DNA of 64,000 nt from positions 434,001 to 498,000 of the forward strand of contig NZ_JAKGSB010000002.1 in NCBI RefSeq assembly GCF_021568905.1. Direction: 5' to 3'. This document shows positions 17,355 to 25,982 of this stretch, piece by piece. Positions within the stretch are counted from its first letter, which is position 1. Every line of letters begins with the position of its first letter. Under the pieces are notes generated by a model. The model was given only the letters and a program-made list of their open reading frames with translations, was not told where the DNA came from and made no database searches. This stretch comes from Zavarzinia marina (GTDB lineage Bacteria > Pseudomonadota > Alphaproteobacteria > Zavarziniales > Zavarziniaceae). The position numbers and the translations under genes are program-made.

Positions 17355-18025
17355 TGGTGACCCGTTCGCCCAACGAGGGGCTGGTACTCGCCCTGCCGAA
17401 GGGGCGCATCCTGAAGGAGTTGCGCCCCATCCTGGACAAGGTGGGCCTGACGCCGGAGCCCGATTTCGACAACGAGAAATCGCGCGCCCTGAAGTTCAGG
17501 ACCGCCCATCCCGGCGTCTCGCTGATCCGCGTGCGCGCCTTCGACGTCGCCACCTTCGTCGCCTTCGGCGCCGCCCATCTGGGGGTCGCGGGCAACGACG
17601 TCCTGATGGAATTCGACTATCCCGAAATCTATGCCCCCCTCGACCTCGACATCGGGCACTGTCGCCTGTCGGTCGCGGAACCGGCGGAAATCGCGGGCAG
17701 CGACGATCCGACGCGCTGGAGCCACGTCCGCGTCGCCACCAAATACCCCAACATCACCCGGCGCCATTTCGCGGCGCGCGGGGTGCAGGCGGAATGCATC
17801 AAGCTGAACGGGGCGATGGAGCTGGCGCCGACCCTGGGGCTGTGCCGGCGCATCGTCGACCTGGTCTCGACCGGCGACACGCTGCGCGCCAACGGCCTCG
17901 TCGAGGTCGAGAGGATCGCCCAGATCTCGTCCCGCCTCGTCGTCAACCGCGCCGCCTTCAAGACCAGGGTCGAGGAGATCGGGGGCTGGATGGACGCCTT
18001 CAAGGGAGCCGTCGATGCCGCGTGA
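17354..18025 (+). CDS. hisG: ATP phosphoribosyltransferase, short form
   Basis: 223-residue HisG_S, first enzyme of histidine synthesis. Family motifs: [11 protein letters not shown] near the start, [10 protein letters not shown], and the ribose-phosphate loop near VRVATKYPN. The regulatory C-terminal domain of long HisG is absent, so activity should require a HisZ subunit, which is not in this window. ATG at 17354 overlaps the upstream stop; the in-frame ATG at 17306 lies inside DUF2948 and is not needed. hisD overlaps the end by 11 nt. Confidence 0.94.
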   Translation: MVTRSPNEGLVLALPKGRILKELRPILDKVGLTPEPDFDNEKSRALKFRTAHPGVSLIRVRAFDVATFVAFGAAHLGVAGNDVLMEFDYPEIYAPLDLDIGHCRLSVAEPAEIAGSDDPTRWSHVRVATKYPNITRRHFAARGVQAECIKLNGAMELAPTLGLCRRIVDLVSTGDTLRANGLVEVERIAQISSRLVVNRAAFKTRVEEIGGWMDAFKGAVDAA

Positions 18026-19316
18026 CCTGACCACCAGATCGCCGGATTTCGCCGCCGAGTTCGAAGCCCTGATCTCGGCCAAGCGCGAGATGTCGGAGGA
18101 TGTCGACGCCGCCGTCGCCGCGATCGTCGCCGACGTGAAGGCGCGCGGCGATGCCGCCGTGCTGGATTACACCAACCGCTTCGACCGCGTCGCCTTCGAG
18201 GCGATCGAGGATCTGCGCATCGGCCCCAATGAGATCGACGAGGCGGTCGCCGGCGTCGACGACGACCTGCTGGCCGCGATCGACCTCGCCGCGACACGGA
18301 TCGAGAGTTTCCACGCCCGCCAGATGCCGCTGGACGATCACTATACCGACGCCGCCGGGGTCCGCCTCGGCATGCGCTGGACCTCGGTCGCGGCCGCCGG
18401 GCTCTATGTTCCGGGCGGCACCGCCGCCTATCCCTCATCCGTCCTGATGAATGCGCTGCCGGCCAAGGTGGCGGGCGTGCCCCGGATCGTCATGGTCGTG
18501 CCGACGCCGGAAGGCGTGGTCAATGCCGCCGTCATGGCCGCCGCCAAGCGCGCCGGCGTGACCGACATCTGGCGCATCGGCGGCGCCCAGGCCGTCGCCG
18601 CGCTGGCCCATGGCACCGAGGCGATCGCGCCGGTCGACAAGATCGTCGGCCCGGGCAATGCCTATGTCGCCGCCGCCAAGCGCCAGGTCTTCGGCCTCGT
18701 GGGCATCGATTCGATCGCCGGGCCGAGCGAGATCCTGGTGGTCGCCGACGGCGCCAACGACCCCGCCTGGATCGCCGCCGACCTCCTGTCCCAGGCAGAA
18801 CACGACGAGAGCGCCCAGTCGATCCTGCTGACCGACGACGGCGCCTTCGCCGATGCCGTGCTCGCCGCCATCGAGACCCATCTGGAGCGCCTGCCGCGCG
18901 CGGCGACGGCCCGCAAGAGTTGGGCGGATCACGGCGCCGTCATCCGCCTGCGCGGGCTCGAGGAAGCGCCGGCCCTGGTCGATGCCGTCGCGCCCGAGCA
19001 TCTGGAACTGGCGCTGGAGGACCCGGACGGTTTCGCCGCCAAGGTGCGCAATGCCGGCGCCATCTTCCTCGGCCGTCATACGCCGGAAGCGATCGGCGAT
19101 TACGTTGCCGGGCCGAACCACGTGCTGCCGACGGCGCGCACGGCGCGCTTCTCCTCGGGGCTGTCGGTCTTCGACTTCCTGAAGCGCACCACCCTGGTCG
19201 GCTGCGATGCCGATGCCGTCCGCGCCATCGGCCCGGCGGCGGTGACGCTGGCCCGGGCCGAGGGGCTGGACGCCCACGCCCTGTCGGTCGCCGTCCGCCT
19301 GGGAGCCGCCAACTAG
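18015..19316 (+). CDS. hisD: Histidinol dehydrogenase
   Basis: 433-residue NAD-dependent zinc enzyme for the last two steps of histidine synthesis. Landmarks: [57 protein letters not shown], catalytic [14 protein letters not shown] and GPNHVLPT. Start ATG lies 11 nt inside hisG. Followed after 15 nt by the UPF0262 gene, the standard alphaproteobacterial order. Confidence 0.96.
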   Translation: MPRDLTTRSPDFAAEFEALISAKREMSEDVDAAVAAIVADVKARGDAAVLDYTNRFDRVAFEAIEDLRIGPNEIDEAVAGVDDDLLAAIDLAATRIESFHARQMPLDDHYTDAAGVRLGMRWTSVAAAGLYVPGGTAAYPSSVLMNALPAKVAGVPRIVMVVPTPEGVVNAAVMAAAKRAGVTDIWRIGGAQAVAALAHGTEAIAPVDKIVGPGNAYVAAAKRQVFGLVGIDSIAGPSEILVVADGANDPAWIAADLLSQAEHDESAQSILLTDDGAFADAVLAAIETHLERLPRAATARKSWADHGAVIRLRGLEEAPALVDAVAPEHLELALEDPDGFAAKVRNAGAIFLGRHTPEAIGDYVAGPNHVLPTARTARFSSGLSVFDFLKRTTLVGCDADAVRAIGPAAVTLARAEGLDAHALSVAVRLGAAN

Positions 19317-19331
19317 GAAAGAGGAGGGCCG

Positions 19332-19808
19332 ATGTCCGCGGATACGAGGAAGCTGGTCGGCATCACCCTGGACGAGGGCACGGTCGCGCGCCGCAGCCCC
19401 GATGTGGAGCACGAGCGCAAGGTCGCCATCTACGACCTGCTGGACGAGAACAGTTTCTCGCCCATCGGCGATCACGACGGGCCCTATCACCTCCATCTCT
19501 CGATCGCCGAGACGCGCCTCGTCTTCGACATCCATGACGCGGAGAAACGCCCGCTCGGCAAGATCATCCTGGCGATGTCGCCCTTCCGCAGCCTGATCCG
19601 CGACTATCTGGCGGTCTGCACCTCCTATTACGCCGCGATCAAGACCGCGACGCCCCAGAAGATCGAGGCGATCGACATGGGCCGGCGCGGACTGCACAAC
19701 CAGGGTTCCGAACTGCTGATGGAACGGCTCCAGGGCAAGATCGAGGTCGATTTCGATACGGCGCGGCGCCTCTTCACCCTCATCTGCGTCCTCTTCATGA
19801 AGGGCTGA
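19332..19808 (+). CDS. UPF0262 family protein
   Basis: 158-residue soluble protein of UPF0262, conserved next to hisD in Alphaproteobacteria. Visible conserved blocks: LDEGTVARRSPDVEHERKVA, DHDGPYHLHLSI, and IDMGRRGLHNQGSELLMERL. GAGGAG lies upstream of the ATG. No known catalytic motif. Function is unknown; the invariant genomic position suggests a housekeeping role. Confidence 0.9.
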   Translation: MSADTRKLVGITLDEGTVARRSPDVEHERKVAIYDLLDENSFSPIGDHDGPYHLHLSIAETRLVFDIHDAEKRPLGKIILAMSPFRSLIRDYLAVCTSYYAAIKTATPQKIEAIDMGRRGLHNQGSELLMERLQGKIEVDFDTARRLFTLICVLFMKG

Positions 19809-19816
19809 GCGAGGCC

Positions 19817-20272
19817 GTGGTCGGGTTCGGAACCGATCTGCCGGGGGCGGTGCTGTTCTGCTGCACGCAGAACGCCATCCGCTCGCCCATGGCCATGGGC
19901 CTGATGCGCCATTTCTACGGCCGGGTGATCTTTTCCGACTGCGTCGGCGTTCGGGCCGGCGAACTCGATCATTTCGCCGTCGCCGTGATGGACGAGATGG
20001 GCATCGACATTTCGCGCTACCGCCCCAAGGCCTTCGACGATCTGGAGGACACCAGTTTCGACCTGATCGTCTCCCTCAGCCCCGAGGCCCAGCACAAGGC
20101 GGTGGACCTGACCCGGACCATGGCCTGCGACGTCGAATATTGGCCGACCTTCGATCCCAGTCTCGCCCAGGGCAGCCGGGAACAGGTTCTCGATGCCTAT
20201 CGCGAGGTGCGCGATCAATTGCTGAAGCGTATCCGGGGCCGTTTCGGCGTGGTGAAGGCCCCCACCGTCTGA
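19817..20272 (+). CDS. Low-molecular-weight phosphatase-fold protein
   Basis: 151-residue protein with the LMW-PTP/arsenate-reductase fold. The P-loop CX5R-S is C16-TQNAI-R22-S23, preceded by a second cysteine (C15). A candidate general-acid aspartate is in WPTFDPSLAQG. Starts with GTG 19817, 8 nt after the UPF0262 stop, with GAGG just upstream. Belongs to the conserved hisD-UPF0262-phosphatase-infA-maf string. Substrate unknown; tyrosine phosphatase is the default, and arsenate reduction is less likely given the genomic context. Confidence 0.85.
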   Translation: MVGFGTDLPGAVLFCCTQNAIRSPMAMGLMRHFYGRVIFSDCVGVRAGELDHFAVAVMDEMGIDISRYRPKAFDDLEDTSFDLIVSLSPEAQHKAVDLTRTMACDVEYWPTFDPSLAQGSREQVLDAYREVRDQLLKRIRGRFGVVKAPTV

Positions 20273-20401
20273 CATATTTTCTTCAAATGCGCGGCAGACA
20301 ACGCGGCAATGCGAGCGGAACACTTGCAAAAACCGGGATGCGGTCGCATGTTCCTCGCCTGAATTTCCCAAGCTGCGCCTTCGAGGCAACCAGGAGACCT
20401 T

Positions 20402-20620
20402 ATGCCCAAGGAAGAGTCGATCGAGTTTTCGGGGACCGTGACCGAACTTCTCCCCAACGCCCACTTCCGTGTCCGTCTCGACAATGATCACGAAGTGCTG
20501 GCCCATACCGCCGGCAAGATGCGCAAGCATCGCATCCGCGTCCTCGCGGGCGACAAGGTGCTGGTCGAAATGACCCCCTACGACCTGACCAAGGGTCGCA
20601 TCACCTTCCGCTTCAAGTAA
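20402..20620 (+). CDS. infA: Translation initiation factor IF-1
   Basis: 72-residue S1/OB-fold protein, exact family length. [20 protein letters not shown] and [20 protein letters not shown] are standard IF-1 sequence. AGGAG precedes the ATG. It binds the ribosomal A site during initiation. The 129-nt gap upstream probably contains its own promoter. maf follows after 21 nt. Confidence 0.97.
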   Translation: MPKEESIEFSGTVTELLPNAHFRVRLDNDHEVLAHTAGKMRKHRIRVLAGDKVLVEMTPYDLTKGRITFRFK

Positions 20621-20641
20621 GCACCCCAGGGGCTTTCGCCC

Positions 20642-21253
20642 ATGGGAGACAGGCTCATCTTCACCCTCGCCTCGGCCTCGCCGCGCCGGCGCGAGCTGCT
20701 GGGCCGACTCGGCCTGACGCCGGACCGAATCATCGCCGCCGATCTCGACGAGGCGCCCCGTCCGGGCGAATCGCCGGAGAAACTCGCCGTCCGCCTCGCC
20801 GAGGACAAGGCACGCGCCGTCGCGGCGCGGCTGGCCGCCGAAGGTGCCGCCCCCGGCTTCATCCTCGCCGCCGATACGGTGGTCGCCTGCGGCAGCCGCG
20901 TGTTGCCCAAGGCCGAGACCGAGGCGGAGGCGCGCCGCTGCCTCGCCCTGCTGTCGGGACGGCGCCACCGGGTCCTGACCGGGCTCGCCCTGATCCGGCC
21001 CGACGGCGCGCTGCGCAGCCGCCTCGGCCGGAGCACGGTCACCTTCAAGCGCCTCTCGGCCGAGGAGACGGCCTGGTATCTCGCCAGCGGCGAATGGCAG
21101 GGCAAGGCCGGCGGCTATGCCATCCAGGGCCGGGCGGAGGCATTGGTGCGCGCCCTCTCCGGCTCTCATTCCAACGTCGTCGGCCTCCCCCTCCACGAGA
21201 CCTGGCAATTGCTGAACGGCAACGGCCTGGCGCTCGCCGCGCCGCCGGCCTGA
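20642..21253 (+). CDS. maf: Maf-family nucleoside triphosphate pyrophosphatase
   Basis: 203-residue Maf/YhdE-like protein that hydrolyses non-canonical nucleotides (dTTP/UTP or methylated bases) to monophosphates. Signatures: LASASPRRRELL, ADTVVACGSRVLPKA, and GGYAIQGRAEALV with GSHSNVVGLPL. Co-directional with infA and the RNase E/G gene, 10 nt before the latter. The subfamily (YhdE versus YceF) cannot be fixed by eye. Confidence 0.93.
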   Translation: MGDRLIFTLASASPRRRELLGRLGLTPDRIIAADLDEAPRPGESPEKLAVRLAEDKARAVAARLAAEGAAPGFILAADTVVACGSRVLPKAETEAEARRCLALLSGRRHRVLTGLALIRPDGALRSRLGRSTVTFKRLSAEETAWYLASGEWQGKAGGYAIQGRAEALVRALSGSHSNVVGLPLHETWQLLNGNGLALAAPPA

Positions 21254-21263
21254 GGGCGCCGGG

Positions 21264-22394
21264 ATGGCACGGCGCCTCCTCGTCGAAAGCGGGCCGATCG
21301 AGACCCGTCTCGCCCTGATCGAGGATGGCGCGCCCGCCGAATTCCTGATCTGGCCCGCCGGCCACCGCCCCCGCCCGGGCGAGATCCGCCAGGGCCGCAT
21401 CATCGCGACCGAGGCGGCCCTGGGCGCCTATTTCATCGACATCGGCCTGGACCGCCCCGCCTTCCTGAAGCGGAAGGACGCCCCCGGCGCGACCGAGGGC
21501 AGCCTCCTCGCCGTCGAGATCCTGCGCGATGCCGACGGCGACAAGGCGGCCCGGGTCAGCGCCCGTACCCCCGCCGCCCTCGCCGCCGGGCTCGAGGGTG
21601 ATCGTCCCGCCGTCCTGTCACCGGCGCCCCATCCCGCCGCCCGCCATGCCGCCGGCCTTTCGGTCACATCGGCGCTGCTGGGCGGCACGATGCCCCAGCC
21701 GGCGCTGGCGGCCGCCCTCCGCGCCCTCGGCATCGCGGTCGAGACGGCCCATGGGTTCGCCGACCTCTTCGCCGCCGAAGGCATCGCCGATGATTTCGAG
21801 GCGAGCCTGCAACGGGTGGTGCCTCTCGTCCCGAGCGGACGCATCACCATCGACGAGACCGAGGCCCTGACCGCCATCGACATCGACGGCGGCGCCTTCG
21901 GTGCCCGCGCCGCCAACGAAGCGGGCGCGCGCATCGCCGCGCGCGAGATCCGCCGCCGCGACCTCTCGGGCCAGATCGTGATCGACTTCATCGGCGACCA
22001 TGCCGCGATCGCCGCCGGCCGCGCCGTCCTGAAGCAGGCGCTGGCCGCCGATCCGCGCCGGCCCGACCTCGCCGGCGGCAATCTCAACGGCATCGTCCTG
22101 ATCACCCGCGCGCGTCAGGGCGACAGCCTGCTGCGCGCCGCGACCGAGCCCTGCCCCTCGGCCTTCGGTCGCCGGTTTTCGCCCGCCCATCTGGCGGCGC
22201 GGCTCTGGCGCGAGGCCCTGACCCTGGCGCGCCATGCCCCCGGCCGGGCCCAGCGCGCCCTTGTGCCCGGCGACGTGCTCCGCTATCTCGAAGCAAAGGG
22301 CGCCCTGGCCGAGCTTTCCCTCGCCGTCGGCGCGCCCCTGACGGTCGAGGCGTCGGCCACGGGCCGTGCGATCACGGTAACGACGGCGCCCTGA
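21264..22394 (+). CDS. Ribonuclease E/G-like protein, short form
   Basis: 376-residue RNase E/G catalytic-domain protein. Matching motifs: LGAYFIDIGLDRPAFL (S1 region) and catalytic Mg-binding aspartates D206 (TEALTAIDID) and D241 (IVIDFIGD). It is about 100 residues shorter than RNase G. The zinc-link CPxCxG that bridges RNase E/G dimers is not present; only TEPCPSAFG is seen there. Conserved maf-RNase-yacG order supports orthology to the alphaproteobacterial gene annotated ribonuclease E/G. A full-length RNase E is presumably elsewhere. Confidence 0.88.
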   Translation: MARRLLVESGPIETRLALIEDGAPAEFLIWPAGHRPRPGEIRQGRIIATEAALGAYFIDIGLDRPAFLKRKDAPGATEGSLLAVEILRDADGDKAARVSARTPAALAAGLEGDRPAVLSPAPHPAARHAAGLSVTSALLGGTMPQPALAAALRALGIAVETAHGFADLFAAEGIADDFEASLQRVVPLVPSGRITIDETEALTAIDIDGGAFGARAANEAGARIAAREIRRRDLSGQIVIDFIGDHAAIAAGRAVLKQALAADPRRPDLAGGNLNGIVLITRARQGDSLLRAATEPCPSAFGRRFSPAHLAARLWREALTLARHAPGRAQRALVPGDVLRYLEAKGALAELSLAVGAPLTVEASATGRAITVTTAP

Positions 22395-22450
22395 CGAAAG
22401 AAGCGGCAAGCGTTCGAGGACAGACCGGACCCCATGAGCAGACGTGCCCC

Positions 22451-22663
22451 ATGACCAAACCTGCCCCGGCCAACGACAATCCCCGCCCCTGCCCGATCTG
22501 CGGGCGGCCCTCGATGGAACGCCATCGCCCCTTCTGCTCGCCGCGTTGCGCCGACGTCGACCTGAGCCGCTGGCTGGGCGGCCATTACGCCATCCCGGCG
22601 GCGGAGAGCGAGATTCCGGGCGACGACGGCTTCGCCCCGGGCGATTCCGAGGACGGCCGCTGA
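22451..22663 (+). CDS. yacG: Zinc-binding DNA gyrase inhibitor YacG
   Basis: 70-residue protein with a four-cysteine zinc site CPICG...CSPRC (residues 14-33) and the following DLSRWLGGHYAIP, typical of YacG. The C-terminal tail is acidic (EIPGDDGFAPGDSED). YacG binds GyrB and blocks DNA binding. Last gene of the murA-to-yacG string; a terminator hairpin covers its stop. Confidence 0.94.
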   Translation: MTKPAPANDNPRPCPICGRPSMERHRPFCSPRCADVDLSRWLGGHYAIPAAESEIPGDDGFAPGDSEDGR

Positions 22664-22688
22664 CCCCGGCCGGCGGCCGTCGGTTTTT
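22652..22688 (+). terminator. Intrinsic terminator after yacG
   Basis: Perfect 9-bp stem GACGGCCGC (22652-22660) with GCGGCCGTC (22673-22681), 12-nt loop, then GGTTTTT. The left arm overlaps the yacG stop codon. It would end the long infA-maf-yacG transcript before the tRNA gene. Confidence 0.6.
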
Positions 22689-22701
22689 CCGGAATGGGCG
22701 A

Positions 22702-22730
22702 TTGACGCCCCCGGCCCTTTCCTCTAAATA
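22702..22730 (+). promoter_or_regulatory. Candidate sigma-70 promoter for tRNA-Phe
   Basis: TTGACG at 22702-22707 and a TCTAAATA -10-like stretch ending at 22730, with about 15-17 nt between. It ends 42 nt before the tRNA 5' end and after the yacG terminator, where a tRNA promoter is needed. Confidence 0.5.
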
Positions 22731-22772
22731 CGGCGTCCTCGCCGACCGGTGGCGACTCTTCCACCGTCCAGG

Positions 22773-22848
22773 GCCCAGGTAGCTCAGTTGGTAGAGCAGC
22801 GGATTGAAAATCCGCGTGTCGGTGGTTCGAATCCGCCCCTGGGCACCA
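22773..22848 (+). tRNA. tRNA-Phe (GAA)
   Basis: 76-nt cloverleaf with perfect 7-bp acceptor stem GCCCAGG/CCTGGGC, D arm AGCTCAGTTGGTAGAGC, anticodon loop TTGAAAA with GAA at 22806-22808, T arm GGTTCGAATCC and encoded ACCA at 22845-22848. The 3' flank holds the remains of a DUF4160 gene starting about 20 nt away. Confidence 0.97.
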
Positions 22849-22863
22849 TTTCCCGAGTCATAG

Positions 22864-23034
22864 TGCTTCGTCGACAAAGCAGGCGCTTCGGCCAATACAT
22901 GGCTCGACGAGATTGCCTTGGCGCGCAACATAGGCTTCGACGCCAAGGCGCTTTCCCGGATCGTCGCGATGGTCCGGGATCATCGGGGGGCCCTGTTGGG
23001 AGCGTGGCATGAGTATTTCGGTACTGGCGGCTGA
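22864..23034 (+). pseudogene. DUF4160 gene remnant, 5'-truncated
   Basis: In the frame ending at TGA 23032-23034 the translation contains KAGASANTWLDEIALARN, then GFDAKALSRIVAMVRDH and LLGAWHEYFG, which is the C-terminal two-thirds of a DUF4160 protein. An in-frame TAG at 22861-22863 and the absence of a suitable start codon show that the N-terminus is missing. The missing part would lie where tRNA-Phe now ends (22848). Its end overlaps the DUF2442 start by 26 nt, the normal arrangement of the intact gene pair. DUF4160/DUF2442 pairs are widespread mobile, toxin-antitoxin-like cassettes. Confidence 0.8.
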
Positions 23035-23269
23035 TATTCGGGTGCGCGGGGTTGCGCTGACCGATGACACGCTTTCGGTCGACCTGATGGACGGTCGCAC
23101 CATCGCCGTGCCGATCGCCCGGTATCCGCGCCTGGCCAAGGCCAGCCCCGAAGCGCGGGCACATTGGGTGATCGCGGGCGGCGGTTACGGAATCCATTGG
23201 CCGGATCTCGACGAGGATCTCTCGACCGAGGGTCTGTTGCGCGGCGCGCCGGCGCCGATGCATCGCTGA
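23009..23269 (+). CDS. DUF2442 protein
   Basis: 86-residue protein. DUF2442 features: short beta strands LTDDTLSVDLMDGRTIAVPI followed by YPRLAKASPEARAHW and GGYGIHWPDLDEDLSTEGLL. The partner DUF4160 gene upstream is only a fragment, so this member is orphaned. The ATG lies within the DUF4160 remnant reading frame. Family members are suspected antitoxin or DNA-binding partners; function unproven. Confidence 0.88.
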   Translation: MSISVLAADIRVRGVALTDDTLSVDLMDGRTIAVPIARYPRLAKASPEARAHWVIAGGGYGIHWPDLDEDLSTEGLLRGAPAPMHR

Positions 23270-23292
23270 GGCCCCGCCCTTATCCTGTGCTC

Positions 23293-23979
23293 ATGTGCGG
23301 ACGCTATACAATCCGGATCGACTGGCGGCGGGTTCACGATCTCTATGGGCTCACGGTGCCCGTCGAGCCGGCGCCCGAAGGGATCGGGGCGCGCTATAAT
23401 GCGGCGCCGGGACAGAAGCTGCCGATCATCGGGGAGAACGGCGACCGGCGCTCCCTGATCGCCAGTCGCTGGGGCATGATCCCGCCCTGGGTGGCGTCTC
23501 TGTCGGAAATCAAGATATCGACCATCAATGCGCGGGCCGAGACCCTGGACGGCTCGCGCCTCTATGGCGAGCCGTGGCGGCGGCGGCGCTGCCTGGTGCC
23601 GGCGGACGGCTGGTACGAATGGTCGGCACCGCCGGCGGGCGAGAAGCAGAAGCCGGTCCATTTCATCGAACGGCCCGAATCGCGGCCCTTCGCCTTCGCC
23701 GGGCTCTGGAGCCTGTGGCGGGACGGCGACGGCAACGCGATCGTCTCCCACGCCATCGTCACGACCGAGGCGGTGCCCGAACTGGCACCGCTGCACCCGC
23801 GCATGCCCGTGGTGCTGGACGCGGCGGATTTCGACGCCTGGCTGCGGGCCGAAACGCCGCCCCACGCCTTGCTGCGCCCCCATCCCGGGCCCTGGCGGTT
23901 CCACCGGGTGGACAACCGGGTCGGCAAGGTGAGCGAGGACGATGCCGGCCTCACCACGGCCCTGGCGGCCGCGTCGTGA
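23293..23979 (+). CDS. yedK: SRAP/HMCES-family abasic-site protein
   Basis: 228-residue SRAP protein. The catalytic C2 becomes the N-terminal residue after Met removal (MCGRYT). N36 (RYNAAP), E109 (WYEW) and H168 (HPRMPVVL) complete the active site. It crosslinks covalently to abasic sites in single-stranded DNA and protects them. The ATG at 23293 is fixed by the need for Cys2, so the longer upstream frame is wrong. Follows DUF2442 by 23 nt with no clear functional link. Confidence 0.94.
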   Translation: MCGRYTIRIDWRRVHDLYGLTVPVEPAPEGIGARYNAAPGQKLPIIGENGDRRSLIASRWGMIPPWVASLSEIKISTINARAETLDGSRLYGEPWRRRRCLVPADGWYEWSAPPAGEKQKPVHFIERPESRPFAFAGLWSLWRDGDGNAIVSHAIVTTEAVPELAPLHPRMPVVLDAADFDAWLRAETPPHALLRPHPGPWRFHRVDNRVGKVSEDDAGLTTALAAAS

Positions 23980-24090
23980 CAGGGGGTCCCAACCGGGGTG
24001 CCAGCCGGCCGCCGCGCCGGTTTGCGCATTGACTTGGCACTGAATCGCGTATCTTAAGCAGTCTGGCCGAGGCTGCGGGGCGGGGGTTAA

Positions 24091-25893
24091 ATGGAATTTC
24101 TGGGGCTCGAGAGCTATGCCCCCGTGGCGGCGTTGATCGTCATCGGTCTGATGCTGGTCGGTTTCGCGACCGAAGCCTATCCCCCAGCCGCCATCGCGGT
24201 CATGGGCATGGCGACCACCCTGGGCCTCGGCCTGATCGCACCCGCCGACATGCTGGACGTCATGTCCAACAACGCGCCCTGGACGATCATGCCCATGTTC
24301 ATCCTGAGCGCCGCGCTGGTGCGCACCGGGGTGCTGGACGCCCTGATCTTCCGCCTGGAACAATTGCCGCTTCGCCGGGCCGGCGTGATGGTCGGCGCCA
24401 TCGTGCTGATCGCCTGCTGCGCCTCCGCCTTCATCAACAACACGCCCCTCGTGGTGCTGATGATCCCGATCGTGGTGGCGCTCGCCAACAAGTCGGGAAT
24501 AGCCATCTCGAAGCTGCTGATCCCGCTCTCCTTCGCCGCCATCCTGGGCGGCACCACCACATTGGTCGGCACCTCCACCAACCTGCTGGTCGACGGCGTC
24601 GCCCAGGCCAACGGGCTCGAACCCTTCGGCATGTTCGAGATTTCCCTGGTCGGCCTGCCGGTCGCCGCGGTCGGGCTGCTCTACATGATCTTCATCGGGC
24701 GCCGCTTCCTGCCCGAACACGGCTCGCTGACCGGGGCCCAGGGCAAGGCGGGGCGCTTCCTGGTCGAGGTGCTGATCCCGCCCGACAGCCCGACCATCGG
24801 CCAGGCACCCTCGGCGATCCGCGTCTTCCAGGGCCCCGACCGGCGGGTGATCGACGTCGTCCGGGGCGACCTTTCGCTGCGCCGCGACCTCGATGCCGTG
24901 GTGCTGCAGGCCGGCGACATCGTCGTCCTGAAGACCGGCGCCGCCAATGTCCTGACCATCCGCGATCGCGCCGGGGTCGAGGTCGGCCGCGCCGCCCAGG
25001 CCGCCAGCGACGGCGAGGAACTGGCTCCCGTGGCCAGCCGCTCCACCATCGTCGCCGAGGCGCTGATCGGTCCCAATTCGCGCCTGATCGGGCGCACGCT
25101 GCGCCATGCCCGCCTGCGCCGGCGCTATGGCGTCTATCCGATCGCGCTCCACCATGCGGGCGAGAATCTGGCCGACCGGCTGGAGACCGTCGAGATGCAG
25201 GTGGGCGACAGCCTGCTGTTGGAAGGCGCGCCCGACGACCTCGCCCGTCTCGCCACCGACAACGGCCTGATCAACCTGAACGTGCCCGCCGACAAGGCGC
25301 TGCGCATGGAGAAGGCGCCGGCCGCCATCGTCGCCCTCGGCCTCGTCATCGCGGGCGGCGCCTTCGGCGTCCTGCCCATCGTGGCGCTGGCCTGGATCGG
25401 CGTCGCCTTCGTCTTCCTGACCCGCTGCATCGACAGCGACGAAGCCTTCGCCACCGTCGACTGGCAGATCATCATCATGATCTTCGCCATGCTGGCGGTC
25501 GGCCGCGCCCTCGAATCGACCGGCGCCGTCGAACTGCTGGTCGAACAGGCCGTGCCCTGGCTGCGCGAGATGCCGCCGCTGATCCAGTTGTTCACCGTCT
25601 TCCTGATCGGCTCGGCCCTGACGGAGATCGTCACCAACAATGCCGTCGGCGTCGTGGTGACACCGATCGCCATCGCGCTCGCCCAGTCCCTGGGGCTGGA
25701 CCCGCGCCCCTTCGTCGTCGTCGTCATGTTCGCGGCCAGCGCCAGCTTCGCCACCCCCATCGGCTATCAGACCAATACGCTGGTCTATTCCGCCGGCGGC
25801 TATCGCTTCCTGGATTTCGTCCGCGTGGGGGCGCCGCTGAACCTGCTCTGCGGCGTCGTCGCCGTCACCTCCGTCTATCTTCTGTGGTTCTGA
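24091..25893 (+). CDS. SLC13/DASS-type anion carrier with two RCK_C domains
   Basis: 600-residue inner-membrane protein. Two transporter halves (about 1-205 and 410-600) carry the DASS pair motifs INNTPLVVLMIPIV/GTSTNLL and TNNAVGVVVTP/YQTNTL. Between them lie two RCK_C (TrkA_C) regulatory domains (about 216-300 and 313-398) with QAGDIVVLK and QVGDSLLLEG motifs. This is the YbhI/SAC1-like group, which moves sulphate, dicarboxylates or tellurite. Substrate cannot be assigned. Standalone gene with 111 nt upstream. Confidence 0.9.
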   Translation: MEFLGLESYAPVAALIVIGLMLVGFATEAYPPAAIAVMGMATTLGLGLIAPADMLDVMSNNAPWTIMPMFILSAALVRTGVLDALIFRLEQLPLRRAGVMVGAIVLIACCASAFINNTPLVVLMIPIVVALANKSGIAISKLLIPLSFAAILGGTTTLVGTSTNLLVDGVAQANGLEPFGMFEISLVGLPVAAVGLLYMIFIGRRFLPEHGSLTGAQGKAGRFLVEVLIPPDSPTIGQAPSAIRVFQGPDRRVIDVVRGDLSLRRDLDAVVLQAGDIVVLKTGAANVLTIRDRAGVEVGRAAQAASDGEELAPVASRSTIVAEALIGPNSRLIGRTLRHARLRRRYGVYPIALHHAGENLADRLETVEMQVGDSLLLEGAPDDLARLATDNGLINLNVPADKALRMEKAPAAIVALGLVIAGGAFGVLPIVALAWIGVAFVFLTRCIDSDEAFATVDWQIIIMIFAMLAVGRALESTGAVELLVEQAVPWLREMPPLIQLFTVFLIGSALTEIVTNNAVGVVVTPIAIALAQSLGLDPRPFVVVVMFAASASFATPIGYQTNTLVYSAGGYRFLDFVRVGAPLNLLCGVVAVTSVYLLWF

Positions 25894-25982
25894 CCCCGCC
25901 GCCTCCGCAAAAGGTGGTGGTTGAGGCGCCGCGCCCGCCGTGCCACCCATAGGCACGAAAAAAACCAAACGGGGAGACGGCC

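Noticed and set aside
20322-20350. infA promoter TTGCAA-N17-CATGTT
   Set aside because: The -10 matches only three of six consensus bases; too weak to list.
24029-24055. Promoter TTGACT/TATCTT before the SLC13 gene
   Set aside because: Spacer is only 15 nt; left out of the feature list.
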